In this document: piece by piece, positions 33,887 to 44,574 of the stretch
How positions within the stretch are numbered: position 1 is the first letter of the stretch
Layout: each line of letters begins with the position of its first letter
Assembly: GCF_020509005.1 (NCBI RefSeq)
Contig: NC_063012.1
Location: 10,416,001-10,480,000 of the forward strand
Origin: Fulvia fulva
Lineage: Eukaryota; Ascomycota; Dothideomycetes; Mycosphaerellales; Mycosphaerellaceae
DNA length: 64,000 bases
Reading direction: 5' to 3'
Translations under genes and position numbers: made by a program
The notes under the pieces: generated by a model
What the model saw: the letters and a program-made list of their open reading frames with translations, nothing else
The model's database searches: none
What the model was told of the DNA's origin: nothing

Positions 33887-36133
33887 CTAATGCTTCGAAA
33901 CTACACCAGACTGATCCGCCTGCTCCGTGATGCGCTTCTTGTATTGAGCTACAGTACCCGGGAAGTGCTCCACAGTGCCGTTGTCACACACCCACAGACT
34001 CGTGCACACATTCTGCAGCATAGTCACATCGTGACTGACCATCAGAACACCTCCTTCAAAGTTCCTCAGTGCCGTACTCAGAGCGTCCATCGCTTCGATA
34101 TCGAGATGGTTGGACGGCTCGTCAAGAACGAGAATGTGCGGGTTGGTCAAGCCAATGCAGGCGAATGCAACACGGGACTTTTGGCCTCCAGACAGCAATG
34201 CCATCTTCTGCAGACCTGTCATACCAGTGATGCCAAAAGCACCCAGATGGCGTCGATATTCTTCGTCCGACCTTCCGGGATACTTTGCGGCCATGAAGCC
34301 AACAGCACTAGCATTCATGTCCAGTGCGTCGACATGATGCTGCGCGAAGAAGCCAATGCGAAGTCTTGGATTCTGCGAGATCAGACCGGAACTTGGCTGC
34401 AATGCGCCGATGAGCAACTTCAATGCAGTCGTCTTTCCAGCTCCGTTCGGACCAACAATGCCAATACGCGAATCGAGCTGCACGTCCAGGTCCACGTTCT
34501 TGAGCAGAATCTTGTCTTTGCTGTAGCTGAAAGTGACGTTGGACATTTGGATGATGGGCGGTGATAGCTTCTCAACCTCTGGGAACTTGAAGTGCACAGT
34601 GTACTCGCTTTCGGGCGCTTCCAGGACTGGCATCTTCTCCAGCTTCTTGATTCTCGACTGTGCTTCTGACGATTTGGCAGCGTTGTAGCGGAACTTGTCG
34701 ATGAATGCCTGCAAGTGAGCTCGTTGTGCCATTTGTGTCTCGTATTCCCGCTTAGCCGTCTTACGTCGCTCCTCTTTCGTCGCATAGAAAGAGTCGAAGT
34801 TTGCGCCCTTGTAGTAGTCGAGTCGTTCAGAATGTTGGTGAATGATGTCTGTTGCCACTTCGTTCAGGAAAGCTCTGTCGTGGGAGACAACCAGCACCGT
34901 GCTGGGGTAACCTTGTAGGTAATTGGCCAAGAATGTGATGGATGGAACGTCCAACATGTTCGACGGTTCGTCGAGGAGCAGAAGGTCAGGCTCGCAGAAT
35001 AGAGCTCTAGCCAATGCCAAGCGCATACGCCATCCACCAGAGAAGGTCTTTGTGGCATACGCCTGTCTTTCATGTGAGAAACCCAGACCTGCGAGAATGC
35101 TAGCCGCTCTGGACTCTGCCTTGTCAGACTCCATCTCCGCGAGTTTGCCTTGTACGTCGCTTAGAGTGATGTCCAGTCCTTCGCGCTGCTTATCGAGCTT
35201 CGCGGCGTCGGCTGATGTGTCTGCCATGGTGGCGCGTTCTGCTTCCAACTCTGCGAGCTCCTTGGCAATCTTGTCTTGTTCTTTCAGCAGGTGCTTTCGC
35301 CACACGTCAGCATCGAGCACGGCTTGCAGGGCAGGCGTCTCGTCTCCCATGATTTCCTGCTCAACGTGCAGAATTGAAATGTGAGTAGGAATGGCAACCT
35401 CTCGCTTACTGAGCGCTCTAAGCAGCGTCGATTTACCAATACCGTTCTGACCTACGAGACCATATCGGCGGCCATACGCGAGGGTCAGGTTGGTGTCTGA
35501 CAGGATGCGTTTGCCACCAATTGAGATATCGATGCCGTCGACCTTGATGTCTTTGCTCTTCGATTGAGCATCAGCACCCAGCTGCAGAGGATTGACAGCC
35601 ATGAAGAACTCTTCATACGACTGCTGCTCGTCCGGCACATCGAGAAGTCGCGATGCCTCATACTCGACAGTCTTAAACTCCTTCTTGTCTTGCTTTGCGC
35701 GCAGCTTCCTCTCAGCCTTCTCGAGCTTCTTCTTGTCCACTCTCGATTCGACCTTGCGTGTGTTTGCAGATTCGAGATCGACAGCGCCTCCGGTCAGACC
35801 CAAGGTCGAGGATATGTTCCGTGTTGAGCCCACTTGCAGAGACTGATCAAGCTTCTTGACCGATGGAGCTTGCTGCCGCCGCTCGGCATCTGTGCCGTTT
35901 TCATTGTGTAGGCGCTCTACAAATTTCTCGACCAGATTTTGCACCGAGACTTCGTTCTCATTTGAAAGGTCTCCTGATGCAGACAGCAACAATTGAGTGA
36001 TGACGGCAGCCGCATCTGCCAGAGGGTCTCCCTCCGCGCTGAACTGCCGTGCTGCATGGTTCAAGTATCCAGCGGCATAGTCGACGACCACCGCATCGAC
36101 GTCCGGTAGCTGCGCGCGTATTTCAGCCTGCAT
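33887..36133 (-). CDS. GCN20: ABCF ATPase GCN20
   Basis: Intronless, 748 aa. An N-terminal helical region (about 1-190) corresponds to the Gcn1-binding part of yeast Gcn20. Two ABC domains follow. The first has GQNGIGKST, FSGGWRMRLALARALF and LLLDEPSNMLD. The second has GPNGAGKTT, LSGGQKSRVAFA and LVLDEPSNHLD. There is no membrane domain, as expected for ABCF. With Gcn1 it passes the uncharged-tRNA signal to the kinase Gcn2 in amino-acid starvation. Confidence 0.96.
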   Translation of the reverse strand: MQAEIRAQLPDVDAVVVDYAAGYLNHAARQFSAEGDPLADAAAVITQLLLSASGDLSNENEVSVQNLVEKFVERLHNENGTDAERRQQAPSVKKLDQSLQVGSTRNISSTLGLTGGAVDLESANTRKVESRVDKKKLEKAERKLRAKQDKKEFKTVEYEASRLLDVPDEQQSYEEFFMAVNPLQLGADAQSKSKDIKVDGIDISIGGKRILSDTNLTLAYGRRYGLVGQNGIGKSTLLRALSKREVAIPTHISILHVEQEIMGDETPALQAVLDADVWRKHLLKEQDKIAKELAELEAERATMADTSADAAKLDKQREGLDITLSDVQGKLAEMESDKAESRAASILAGLGFSHERQAYATKTFSGGWRMRLALARALFCEPDLLLLDEPSNMLDVPSITFLANYLQGYPSTVLVVSHDRAFLNEVATDIIHQHSERLDYYKGANFDSFYATKEERRKTAKREYETQMAQRAHLQAFIDKFRYNAAKSSEAQSRIKKLEKMPVLEAPESEYTVHFKFPEVEKLSPPIIQMSNVTFSYSKDKILLKNVDLDVQLDSRIGIVGPNGAGKTTALKLLIGALQPSSGLISQNPRLRIGFFAQHHVDALDMNASAVGFMAAKYPGRSDEEYRRHLGAFGITGMTGLQKMALLSGGQKSRVAFACIGLTNPHILVLDEPSNHLDIEAMDALSTALRNFEGGVLMVSHDVTMLQNVCTSLWVCDNGTVEHFPGTVAQYKKRITEQADQSGVVSKH

Positions 36134-38562
36134 CCTGGCGGCTCACTTGCTTCAAGTCCAGTCTGAATCGAGCAATAATAAGTGACGTGTCTGCGCTGCG
36201 ATTCCTGCTGGCGAGCACGGTCTGAATATCCCGATGTCGAACAATTTCCGAGCACGGCCGGTGAGGCGCTACCTAGGTAGCTTTTTTCAGCTCACCACAG
36301 AGTCGAAATGCAGCCTGCAGGTATCCTTCGAGCGCCAAGCGTATGCCGACTGCCACGAAATTGTCAGACACGTCGTTGATGCGGATTGACGCCTGCTGTT
36401 GACAAGGTGTTGGATGGTTGCAGTGTCGTGGCGATGCATGATGAAAAGCCAGGAACAACTTGTCTGGACAGTGACCAATGAGGAACGAGCTTTGCCGGTG
36501 GCCAGGAGACGTGCCCGCTTCACCTCGCCTTTCTCTTCTTCACATGCACAGCTGATGAGAGGCGTTGTTCGTGGACGCTTGTACACGAGTCGACACTCTT
36601 TCGCGTTACATTTGAGTCCACAAACACCATCATGGGCCCAGTGATATCGCTGTCAGGCGTTCTGCTGGGCACACATGCACGATAACATTTTCGCAGGCAT
36701 GTACACTGCGAACCTGGAACTCTTTCGCACATACATGTATTGTGGCGCATCGCGTCAGCTCGGAGGAAGACCCAGCGTGTTGCCACAAACTCTGGGTCGC
36801 GATAAGGCCCCTCTCGTTGTCAGTGCACGTCGGATGTGTCACGTGTGTCCTTGTCAAAATGTTTGGGCTCGGTGATTGAGTTGCCGAGAGGCTAAATGCT
36901 GTCGGCGAGTTTCACTTCACGATGAATGGCACAAGTATGTTCTCGTGTTCAACGTGCTGTAGGAAAGTCCCTTGCTTGAGATGTGTGCTGTCATGAGCCT
37001 TCACGTCAACGCATTGTCAAGACCGCCCTGGTGATCTAGCTGCCGAGAGGCTGTCTGGAGTTAACTGTTTGCGCTCTTGTGCTATTGCTCAATTAGGCCA
37101 ATCAAGCTCAGGCACAACGCGAGATCTGGCACGCTACGATGCTATCGGCTTCGCCTCCAGAAGCTCCCCCACGGTGGTGGATCTCCTGCAAGGGCCATAC
37201 TGAAATCAGGTCTTATGAGCAGGGATCAATGTGGTCGCTCTCCACCATGAGTTTCGTGATGCGATGGTTACACAATGACCTCCTTGCTGTGTTCAACGCT
37301 GCTTGCGAGAACAAGAGCCTCGTCAACAGTGACACATGAACATTGTACCAGAGGCGCCCACCGGCCACATGCCAGGTCTATCATGGCTATCTCATGTCGT
37401 TGCAGCTGGGTCACGCTATGGAGACTGTGCCACATGGCGCTTGATCGTCATACCGGTCATACGCGATCGCAATTGCGGCGCAATGGTCGGTGCCGGGCCT
37501 GCTCGCGGCATCTTGCATCAAAGGTAAATGAGATAGCGCGTGCCTTCATGACCGACCTCAACCAGCATCAAGCACGTTGCGAGAGAGTGTAATGATACCA
37601 CCGTACTCCGACTTCCCGGTCGATGGCATCGCCGCGCACCTGTGACAAAGGCAGACATTCTGCGTGACATGCAGCTGCCCTACCGTACGGGTACGGGTAG
37701 AGGTGAGCCACACCCAAGAGACTATCGATGGGCCGTTTTAGACGGAACCAGGATCGCCTGTCAGCGCATCTTGAAGTTGGAAGTGGTTCTCTCCGCCTTG
37801 AGTGGATCACCACTCTGTTGGCTTTACGGAGCTGTGCGTAGCGAAGTCGCAAAGCACGGAAAGCAGGATCGTGCTGACGTCTGGTGCAAAGACGGAGCGA
37901 GGAAGCATGGGCAACCCTGAGAGCTTTTGTTTGCGTACAGCGGGTCGCCCGTGCTTGTGGTTCAGGGCAGCGTTGTACGGCAGCATCGACCTCAGGAACA
38001 GGCCAGACACAGGTCGACGCTGCGGGCAAGCGCAATATCGGTGTCGATGGCGACGTAGGCGGTCGGAGCAGCAGAGGCGTAGCAGTTGTGAAGCAGAGTT
38101 GGTCTTGGGTGTTGACGGTTTCTGGTTTGGACATATTTCGTCTGCTTCTTAGTCACCTCAGCTGGCTCCCATCCCTGATTCGAGAGCCCGCAAGCCACTG
38201 CCCACTTCTCTTCCTGCTCAGTCGGACCAGCCGAGCACGTCGGCGAGTGCTGGATCTTGTCGTCAATTGACAGTAGTGAGACGGCGCAGACAGGCGCTGG
38301 CGGTACGGCAACGGGGCGGACGTGTGTAGTGGAGCCTCGCGAGTCTTGTTCTGGAGACTGGCGCTCGGTGGGACAACGCCATGTCCATGTCCACGCCTTG
38401 CTCGATACCTCTCGACTCTGCATTGGCCGGCGCTGGGCACAGAGCATGAAAACGGTCTCCTCCATCTGTGCTTCCGGCTCTGTGACTGCACTCTCTGCCT
38501 TGGGCCTCGCCGTCGCCCGACGCGAACACGCCGAACCGAGCTCACAACACCCACCCAGGGAC
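36134..38562. other. Long gene-poor region (about 2.4 kb)
   Basis: The longest gap in the window, between divergent GCN20 and the Byr4-like gene. Many 60-190-codon frames exist on both strands (the longest, 37568-38134 minus, is rich in Arg, Pro and Cys), but none has domain character or a plausible exon chain. The stretch TGCCGAGAGGCT occurs twice (about 36882 and 37042). It may be a long promoter and 5' UTR, or hold a non-coding transcript. I cannot support a gene. Confidence 0.5.
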
Positions 38563-41500
38563 ATGACCACCGCCGTCGCCAGCTACACTCTCACCACCCC
38601 TCCCGCCCTCGACGCACCCTACGCCTTCCCGACGACGCACTCGAGACGCCTGGCCAGCGACGGAGACCGCTATGCGCGCGTCCGGCCACGCAGCAGAGAC
38701 CACAACACACCCAACCATGTAGCTTGGAAGAGACGCAGCACGCCAGATGCCACTTCAATTGCGGGCATGGATCGACCCATGAGGAGGGACGGGGAGCGCA
38801 GCGGGCACTCTGGCATTGGCACGACTAGCACACCCACCGCACGGCCAAACACCTGGTTCCGCCGTCTGTCGAGCAGCATATCAACGTCACGCGATTCGAG
38901 TCGAACACCCTCGTCTCGCCCTGCTTCTGCAGCCTATACCAATGGATCGCTGGCGTTCTCTCAGGCCGGCTCCACCACGCCCATGTTTCCAGACACCACA
39001 CCAGCTCCTCTGCCGCCCAACAAGCTCGTGAAACGCACAGCTTCACTGCATAGCTCGAATGGCTCATCCTCGCCATCATCAGGGTCCAGACTACCCCTTC
39101 CGACGTTTCGCAGGCCCGCCACGAGTCATCAGCGATCCGCCACGCTTCAAAGTCGCCTCTCGAGCTCAAGTCCAGCGGGTCATATCACCTCTGCTGGCGA
39201 TAATCAGGGAGCACGTGACTCTGAATGGCGGTCGTATTTCGTCCCTCGGGTGGCTGCTGACCGCACTCCGTCGAAGAGGCGTAGTTCCACAAGCATTCCA
39301 AATCCTATCAAGCGTGTGTATCCTGATCGAAGATACACTCCGACTCTGGTTTCTGCAAAGGATCTCGTGCAGCCCGCTGGTGTAGAGCTTGATGACGGGG
39401 TGAGCGATACTGACGAGAACATGGCAGCTGCTACACAACAAACAGCGCCTAGCACTGCTTCCTCACCCTTTCCCACACAGGCTGCGTTCTTTGAGGAAAG
39501 CACTGCGCCTCGCCGATCCTTCTCCATCAGCGACCTGCTGTCCACCGGACCACAGCCACTATGGCGGCGACCAGCATCTAGTAAAGGTCGGCCCTGGTCG
39601 TCTAGATCTGTTCGCAAAGGACGGCCACGAGTGGCATCTGAGCCACAGAAGCCAATGGGTAGTGGTATCAGCAGTCTGATAGGCCACGACTCCGAGAGAC
39701 CAGCGAAACGACGTGACCTGACCGATCCAAAGGCGTCACAGCGGAGCATCTATTCCTCGTCGAGCAGCCAGAATGTTACTCCCGCAGACAGCCGTCCTGA
39801 GATCGACTTGAGTCTCGGCGTTGAGTCACCTTCATTGCAGTTCACGCCCGACCATTCTCTCCACGTGGAGCCAGCCACACAAGTGCGAACACCATCTTCG
39901 AATGAGCCGCAAAGGTCCCTCTCCACTTCTCTTCAGAGCGCTCCGACTCGACCCATACGGCTATCGGCTGCGCAGTCGGAGATTACATCGACCATTGGCT
40001 CTGACAGTGAGTACCTTTCTACCGGCGACAACAGTACCGACTATCAAAGCGACAATGCTTTCGACTCAATTCACACGCGAACCACGCGCAGCAGTTCTGG
40101 GCGTAGAGGACCCCATATCGAGACAATCTTCGACGACTCTCCGCCGACATTCTCATCTGGTAGAAGCACCAAACTCCGCGATTTTCTCAGCGATGGTCAG
40201 TTCGGTAATGAATATGGAGGACCGCATCGACACAGCACGATCGAAGAAGAAGATAGCGTGGTCAGTACTCCAGTACGATCGATACGCAACAAGAGTGTGA
40301 CTTCAACACCGTCTGGACGTTCAGCTGCTCCACAGATATTCTCCTCATCTCCTCCTGTGATGGAGATCATGCCCGACTTGGATGACGCAGATTGGGATGT
40401 GGCTGAGGTAAGGGACGGTGACTATGGGCTTGGTATACAGCCGCATGCCACGATATCGCCGGTCAATGGCACAACATATGACCGAAACATGCTTTTCCGC
40501 TTCGGACCAACTTTACGGCCAGGCCATAGCCACTCTGCAAACTCGACGCCCAGGAGGAATGGAGCGTCTCCCATGGACAAGACCAACGTGTTTGACTGGT
40601 CTGAGCAGCAGCCTAGTCCAAGCCATCCCAACAACTCTCCTCCAAGACCACGGACTGTGCATGGCAAGAAGGACCAAGACAGTCGGGGCAGTCGCCCTTC
40701 AGGTCGACGACCTGCCAGTGGGATGCACGCTCGTAGCCACAGTGTGCCCGTTGTCCCAGATCTGGATGGCAAGCGTAGCAGTGTCGTAGCTAATAAATTC
40801 GGCACATGGGGAGTGGGGAGCAAGGCTGTAACAGAGGACTGGAACGAGGACTTCGACTTTGACGAGCCCACTTTGCCCGTCCAGGCGAGCATCGAACAAG
40901 ATGAGAGGAGAATCGATAGTGGCCACGAGATGTTTGTGCCAAAGTCGATCCGGGAGCAGCAGGAGAACGTGGTCATGAACATTGGGTTGCTGAGAGAGTG
41001 GGGCCTGCTTATCGAAGAACTCAAAGATCTTCGTATGCGAGCAGTCGCACTGGACATGTTGAAAGGACCATACGCTAAAGAATGGCGTGAGGTCGACGCC
41101 ATGATTGAACTGGCAGACCAGGAATCGGAAGAGCACACGCTCGCACCGCGACGATCCCCGCCATCATCACCGGGCTTTGATGACAGCGCCTTCGAGGACA
41201 CACCCTCCACAAAGGCTCGACTACGACAATCATCTGGCAAAATTACAAATCGTGAAGGAGCTGGTACCACTGGGTCTCCTAATCCTGCAAGGGAGGCGGG
41301 TGTCCAGAACCAGGTCATCATCACTCGACCTCGTAAAGACTCTGAATTGGTAGCTCAGAGTGTCATCGCAGCTTTACAGACTAAGCGCAGCACCTCCGAC
41401 CCGTCCATGCTACCGGTCAGCTCGAAGAAGGTGCCATTTGACACGGCAACCCTACGTCACATTGTTCCATATGTGAACAGCCTCAAACGAAAAGTGAAGG

Positions 41501-41763
41501 ATGCATTGCGCGAGACAGAAGGACTGTATTCCAGTCCACACAGGCGATCATCGCCCAACTCGCGGAAGCGCAGGGAGTGGGCAGAAGAAGAACCAGGCTT
41601 TAGCATGATGTTCAATGAGAAGAAGCACGATGACGATACCACGACTCAACGACAGTCACGACGCGAGGGAGCAGCCACCGACAACGATGGCTCAGAGCTC
41701 TCTCTGTCCAATCAGGACGGGTTTCTTGCAACCCGCATGAAGCAATTGAATTTTCCAAAGTGA
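38563..41763 (+). CDS. Large disordered protein with Byr4/Bfa1-like C-terminal region
   Basis: Single exon, 1066 aa from the ATG at 38563. The frame is open back to 38257 with another in-frame ATG at 38447; I prefer 38563 for its context and because MTTAVASYTLTTPPALD resembles a start. Most of the protein is Ser/Thr/Pro/Arg-rich and disordered. The ordered part is near residues 760-870: NKFGTWGVGSKAVTEDWNEDFDFDE, then VPKSIREQQENVVMNIGLLREW and LIEELKDLRMRAVALDML. An acidic W-(N/D)-E-D-F-E block followed by a helical pair matches what I remember of the fungal cytokinesis regulator Byr4, part of the two-component GAP for the Spg1/Tem1 GTPase. That identity is by memory of pattern and moderate. 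Confidence 0.6.
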   Translation: MTTAVASYTLTTPPALDAPYAFPTTHSRRLASDGDRYARVRPRSRDHNTPNHVAWKRRSTPDATSIAGMDRPMRRDGERSGHSGIGTTSTPTARPNTWFRRLSSSISTSRDSSRTPSSRPASAAYTNGSLAFSQAGSTTPMFPDTTPAPLPPNKLVKRTASLHSSNGSSSPSSGSRLPLPTFRRPATSHQRSATLQSRLSSSSPAGHITSAGDNQGARDSEWRSYFVPRVAADRTPSKRRSSTSIPNPIKRVYPDRRYTPTLVSAKDLVQPAGVELDDGVSDTDENMAAATQQTAPSTASSPFPTQAAFFEESTAPRRSFSISDLLSTGPQPLWRRPASSKGRPWSSRSVRKGRPRVASEPQKPMGSGISSLIGHDSERPAKRRDLTDPKASQRSIYSSSSSQNVTPADSRPEIDLSLGVESPSLQFTPDHSLHVEPATQVRTPSSNEPQRSLSTSLQSAPTRPIRLSAAQSEITSTIGSDSEYLSTGDNSTDYQSDNAFDSIHTRTTRSSSGRRGPHIETIFDDSPPTFSSGRSTKLRDFLSDGQFGNEYGGPHRHSTIEEEDSVVSTPVRSIRNKSVTSTPSGRSAAPQIFSSSPPVMEIMPDLDDADWDVAEVRDGDYGLGIQPHATISPVNGTTYDRNMLFRFGPTLRPGHSHSANSTPRRNGASPMDKTNVFDWSEQQPSPSHPNNSPPRPRTVHGKKDQDSRGSRPSGRRPASGMHARSHSVPVVPDLDGKRSSVVANKFGTWGVGSKAVTEDWNEDFDFDEPTLPVQASIEQDERRIDSGHEMFVPKSIREQQENVVMNIGLLREWGLLIEELKDLRMRAVALDMLKGPYAKEWREVDAMIELADQESEEHTLAPRRSPPSSPGFDDSAFEDTPSTKARLRQSSGKITNREGAGTTGSPNPAREAGVQNQVIITRPRKDSELVAQSVIAALQTKRSTSDPSMLPVSSKKVPFDTATLRHIVPYVNSLKRKVKDALRETEGLYSSPHRRSSPNSRKRREWAEEEPGFSMMFNEKKHDDDTTTQRQSRREGAATDNDGSELSLSNQDGFLATRMKQLNFPK

Positions 41764-42319
41764 GCTTCTACAAGGTGTGCGAAAGTCGACCGATAGATTC
41801 ACGGTTGAAGCACATTACATGAGGCGTAATCCATGGGCGAAGCCGACGACTGTCGGCACCTTTCTTGGCCCCGTTCAGCATATCAGGGGCCTTTGCAGCA
41901 CGTGACGTGGGACACGTTTCGAAGAAAAAGTTAAGAAGCGGCCGTTTTTGTAATGCTTCCTTCAATTTGTCGTCCGCGAGGGTGGATGATGTATAACAGG
42001 GCGTCGTTTGGGCATACTACATTGCTTTGCGCGCAGACATGGAGAGATGCGCGATTGTAACAGGACAGCTGGGACTGTGCCACTGATGGGCATGTTTCAT
42101 GTTACGGCCTCTTTTTGTCTGGTCTGGTCTGGTCTGGTTCAGGGCTGCATAGCGAAGGGAGGAAAAGCAATATGCGGGTTCCAGCATCGGTATAGAATAG
42201 CTAGCTGGCGGGAGCGAGGGCAACCCAGGAGCTTGTTCACGTATACGTTTCAGCTGCAATAATGAAAGTACTCTTAACGCTTAGTTTTCTCATCTTTAAG
42301 CTGTGGTCAATTCTTCTTC
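41764..42319. other. Convergent 3' intergenic region
   Basis: Between the 3' ends of the Byr4-like gene and the sorbosone dehydrogenase gene. It contains a short pentanucleotide repeat (see separate entry) and no gene. Confidence 0.4.
42118..42139 (+). repeat. Pentanucleotide microsatellite (TCTGG)4
   Basis: Four head-to-tail copies of TCTGG followed by TTCAGG, in the 3' intergenic region. Likely slippage repeat of no function. Confidence 0.8.
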
Positions 42320-43951
42320 CTAGAGCACGAACGCGAACACAGCAACCACGACGGCAAAAGCGCTCACACCGACAAAACTCCCAGCACTCGTTGTCAAAGT
42401 CTCTGCCGCCGCACCACTCTCAGTATTCGACCCCCCAGCAGCGGGAATCGTCCCCGTAGCAGTAGACCCCGCCCCACTCACAGCCCCTCCCATCACTCCT
42501 CGTAACGACATAAACCTCCCCCGTCGAATCACTACTCATCCACAACCTCCCTTTCCCATCCCACGCCAACCCCACCGGCCTAAAACACCCATCCGGACAC
42601 CTAGCAAGATCCGCATTCCCCATCATCGCCCTCGCCGCATCGCGAGATGTCTCAGTAGCGACAGGCTCTCCATTCGCAAACTCTACCACGCGCAGATCGT
42701 AGCCCGTGGGGTCGTCGCGGTTCCAGAATCCGTGGAAGGTTATCCAGGCGGCGGTGCCGGCGGAGTTGAACAGGATGGAGAGCGGCGCGGTGTGGGCTTG
42801 GAAGGTGAGGCGGGGGGAGGTTGGATGAGGGAGGGGCTGCAGGCGGTGTCGTTGAGGGGGGTGGCGGTGTTGGGGAGGTCGATGGCGAATTGGGAGCCTA
42901 CGCCGGCGGTGAAGGAGGGGACTGAGGTGGGTTGCCGGGCGGCGAAGCAGGTTGGGTAGCCTGTGGATCGTTGGGTCAGCAGGTGCGGTGTTAGGGGTGT
43001 GGTGTGTTGATAGACTTACCGAAGTTCCTGTCTTGGTTAGGGGATTGGGTGCCGTTGAGGTAGCCTAGGAAGTTAAGTTTCTCCGCTGGGTTGTTTTCAT
43101 GGATATCTTCACCCTGTCGTCGCTCAAGAATCAGCCAAACATCCCTTCTCCATCACCTTCCCTCACACAGTACCGCCTTACCGAGCGATTAACCTGATCC
43201 GCACTATTCTCCACCGAATAAATCCCACCCGTCGTCGGCTCCTCCGCAATGCCCACATCATTCCTCAACCCCCATCCCAACAGCAAACCCTCAGTAACGA
43301 AATCATACGGTTCCGTCGAGTTCGTGATGTTGAAGGCTTTAATCTGGCTGACTCCCGACTCAACGCTCACAGCCTGCATATCGAGATTCGAGAAGCTGCC
43401 GCGATTAATCACCATCAGGCCGGGTGCAGATTTGGACAGCAGGAGGGTGCGAGAGGTGTGATCGGAGCCGCCCATGTTGTTCACCAACTCCGTTGGCTGG
43501 GAGGAGTTGGTCTGGTCTTGTGCTGTGTGTACACCATCAGTTCATGCTCAGTCGGCGCAATACCATCACACTCCCAACTCCACAACGCCTCCCCGCTGGA
43601 CGCATACAGAACCGCCCCATCTTCAGACACCTCAATGCCATGGTTCAGACTCGGCTCATCGACCACAAGCCTTCGACTCGTTGTGGAGACACATCCATCT
43701 TCAGGATCATCGAAGTTCAAGGCGGTTATGCCGACGCCCTCTTCGACGACCAGTAACGCTCCAGATTTGTCAAACTTGATGCCACGAGGAGACGTCAAGT
43801 TGTTCGCAACCAGCCGGGCAACGTAGCCCTCCGCCATCGAAGGCGCGGCATAGTCTGCTGTGAGCGTGGACGAGCATGAAGGTTGTTGTGCAGTGGCCAA
43901 AGTCTGCAGTAGAGCCGCTGTTAGTAGTGAGGTTCGAATAGGGTTCGTCAT
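42320..43951 (-). pseudogene. Secreted, GPI-type glucose/L-sorbosone dehydrogenase-like protein with two frame breaks
   Basis: Exons: 43951-43564, 43522-43182, 43113-43020 and 42960 downwards, with introns of 41, 68 and 59 nt. It has a signal peptide (MTNPIRTSLLTAALLQTLATAQ), a six-bladed propeller (ARLVANNLTSPRGIKFD, EPSLNHGIEVSEDGAVLYASS, WDGKGRLWMSSDSTGEVYVV) and, in another frame, a clean GPI tail ending VGVSAFAVVVAVFAFVL. Two homopolymer frame changes are needed. At the G6 run near 42822-42827, ...SLIQPP must pass to RLTFQAHTAPLSI in a different frame. Near 42490-42494, one extra G separates TRSDG from AVSGAGSTATG. Without the second change, translation ends at 42420 without a membrane anchor. 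These may be sequencing errors, since both sit in base runs and no internal stop substitution is seen. The intron at 43523-43563 is very short. Confidence 0.7.
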
Positions 43952-44574
43952 CGTTCCTGTCGTGGTTGTTGTATCATGGGAACATCCTGAACAGCAGCAA
44001 TGCGGCTATATGTTCATTCTGTCATTGTAGTCTGGCGATCGGCTCCAAGAGAGCTTCGGCACCTAGCGTTCAGATCGCAGTGCTTGGCCATCGCTTGTTT
44101 AAGTGTGTGATTGGAGCTGTCGTGCATTCCAGATGCGGGCGCCGTTGTGCAAGGCACGATGGGTGGCGGCGGGAAGGACCCCGCTATGCTGTCTCATCAG
44201 TCTACGTTTTTTGTGAATGAGGGATCTGGAAGGTGTAACAGAAGCGGAAAGATCAGTAATAGAGTAGAGAGCCGCAGACGAACATGTCCACAGGCCCCCG
44301 GAGAAACTTCTTTTATTGCGTCTTCTCGTGGCACGCGGTCTATCTGGGCAGATCCAGAGCCATAACGCCTGATGCTCTGGTTAAACAGAGCTCAGTCTTC
44401 CTCCATGTCGAGGTCTAGATCCTCATTGGTTGTTGAACGCCGCGTGAACGCCTTGCTTGTAATGCTTCAGAGCTTTTTGGCTGCATGATGCCGTTGAAGG
44501 GGTATCTCCGATACTTTTCCCAAAAAATCAGTGTTGAAACATCGTCCGTAACATCGTAATAGTGAGGCAAACGC
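43952..44574. other. Intergenic region
   Basis: Upstream of the sorbosone dehydrogenase gene and downstream of SAH1. Nothing recognised. Confidence 0.4.
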
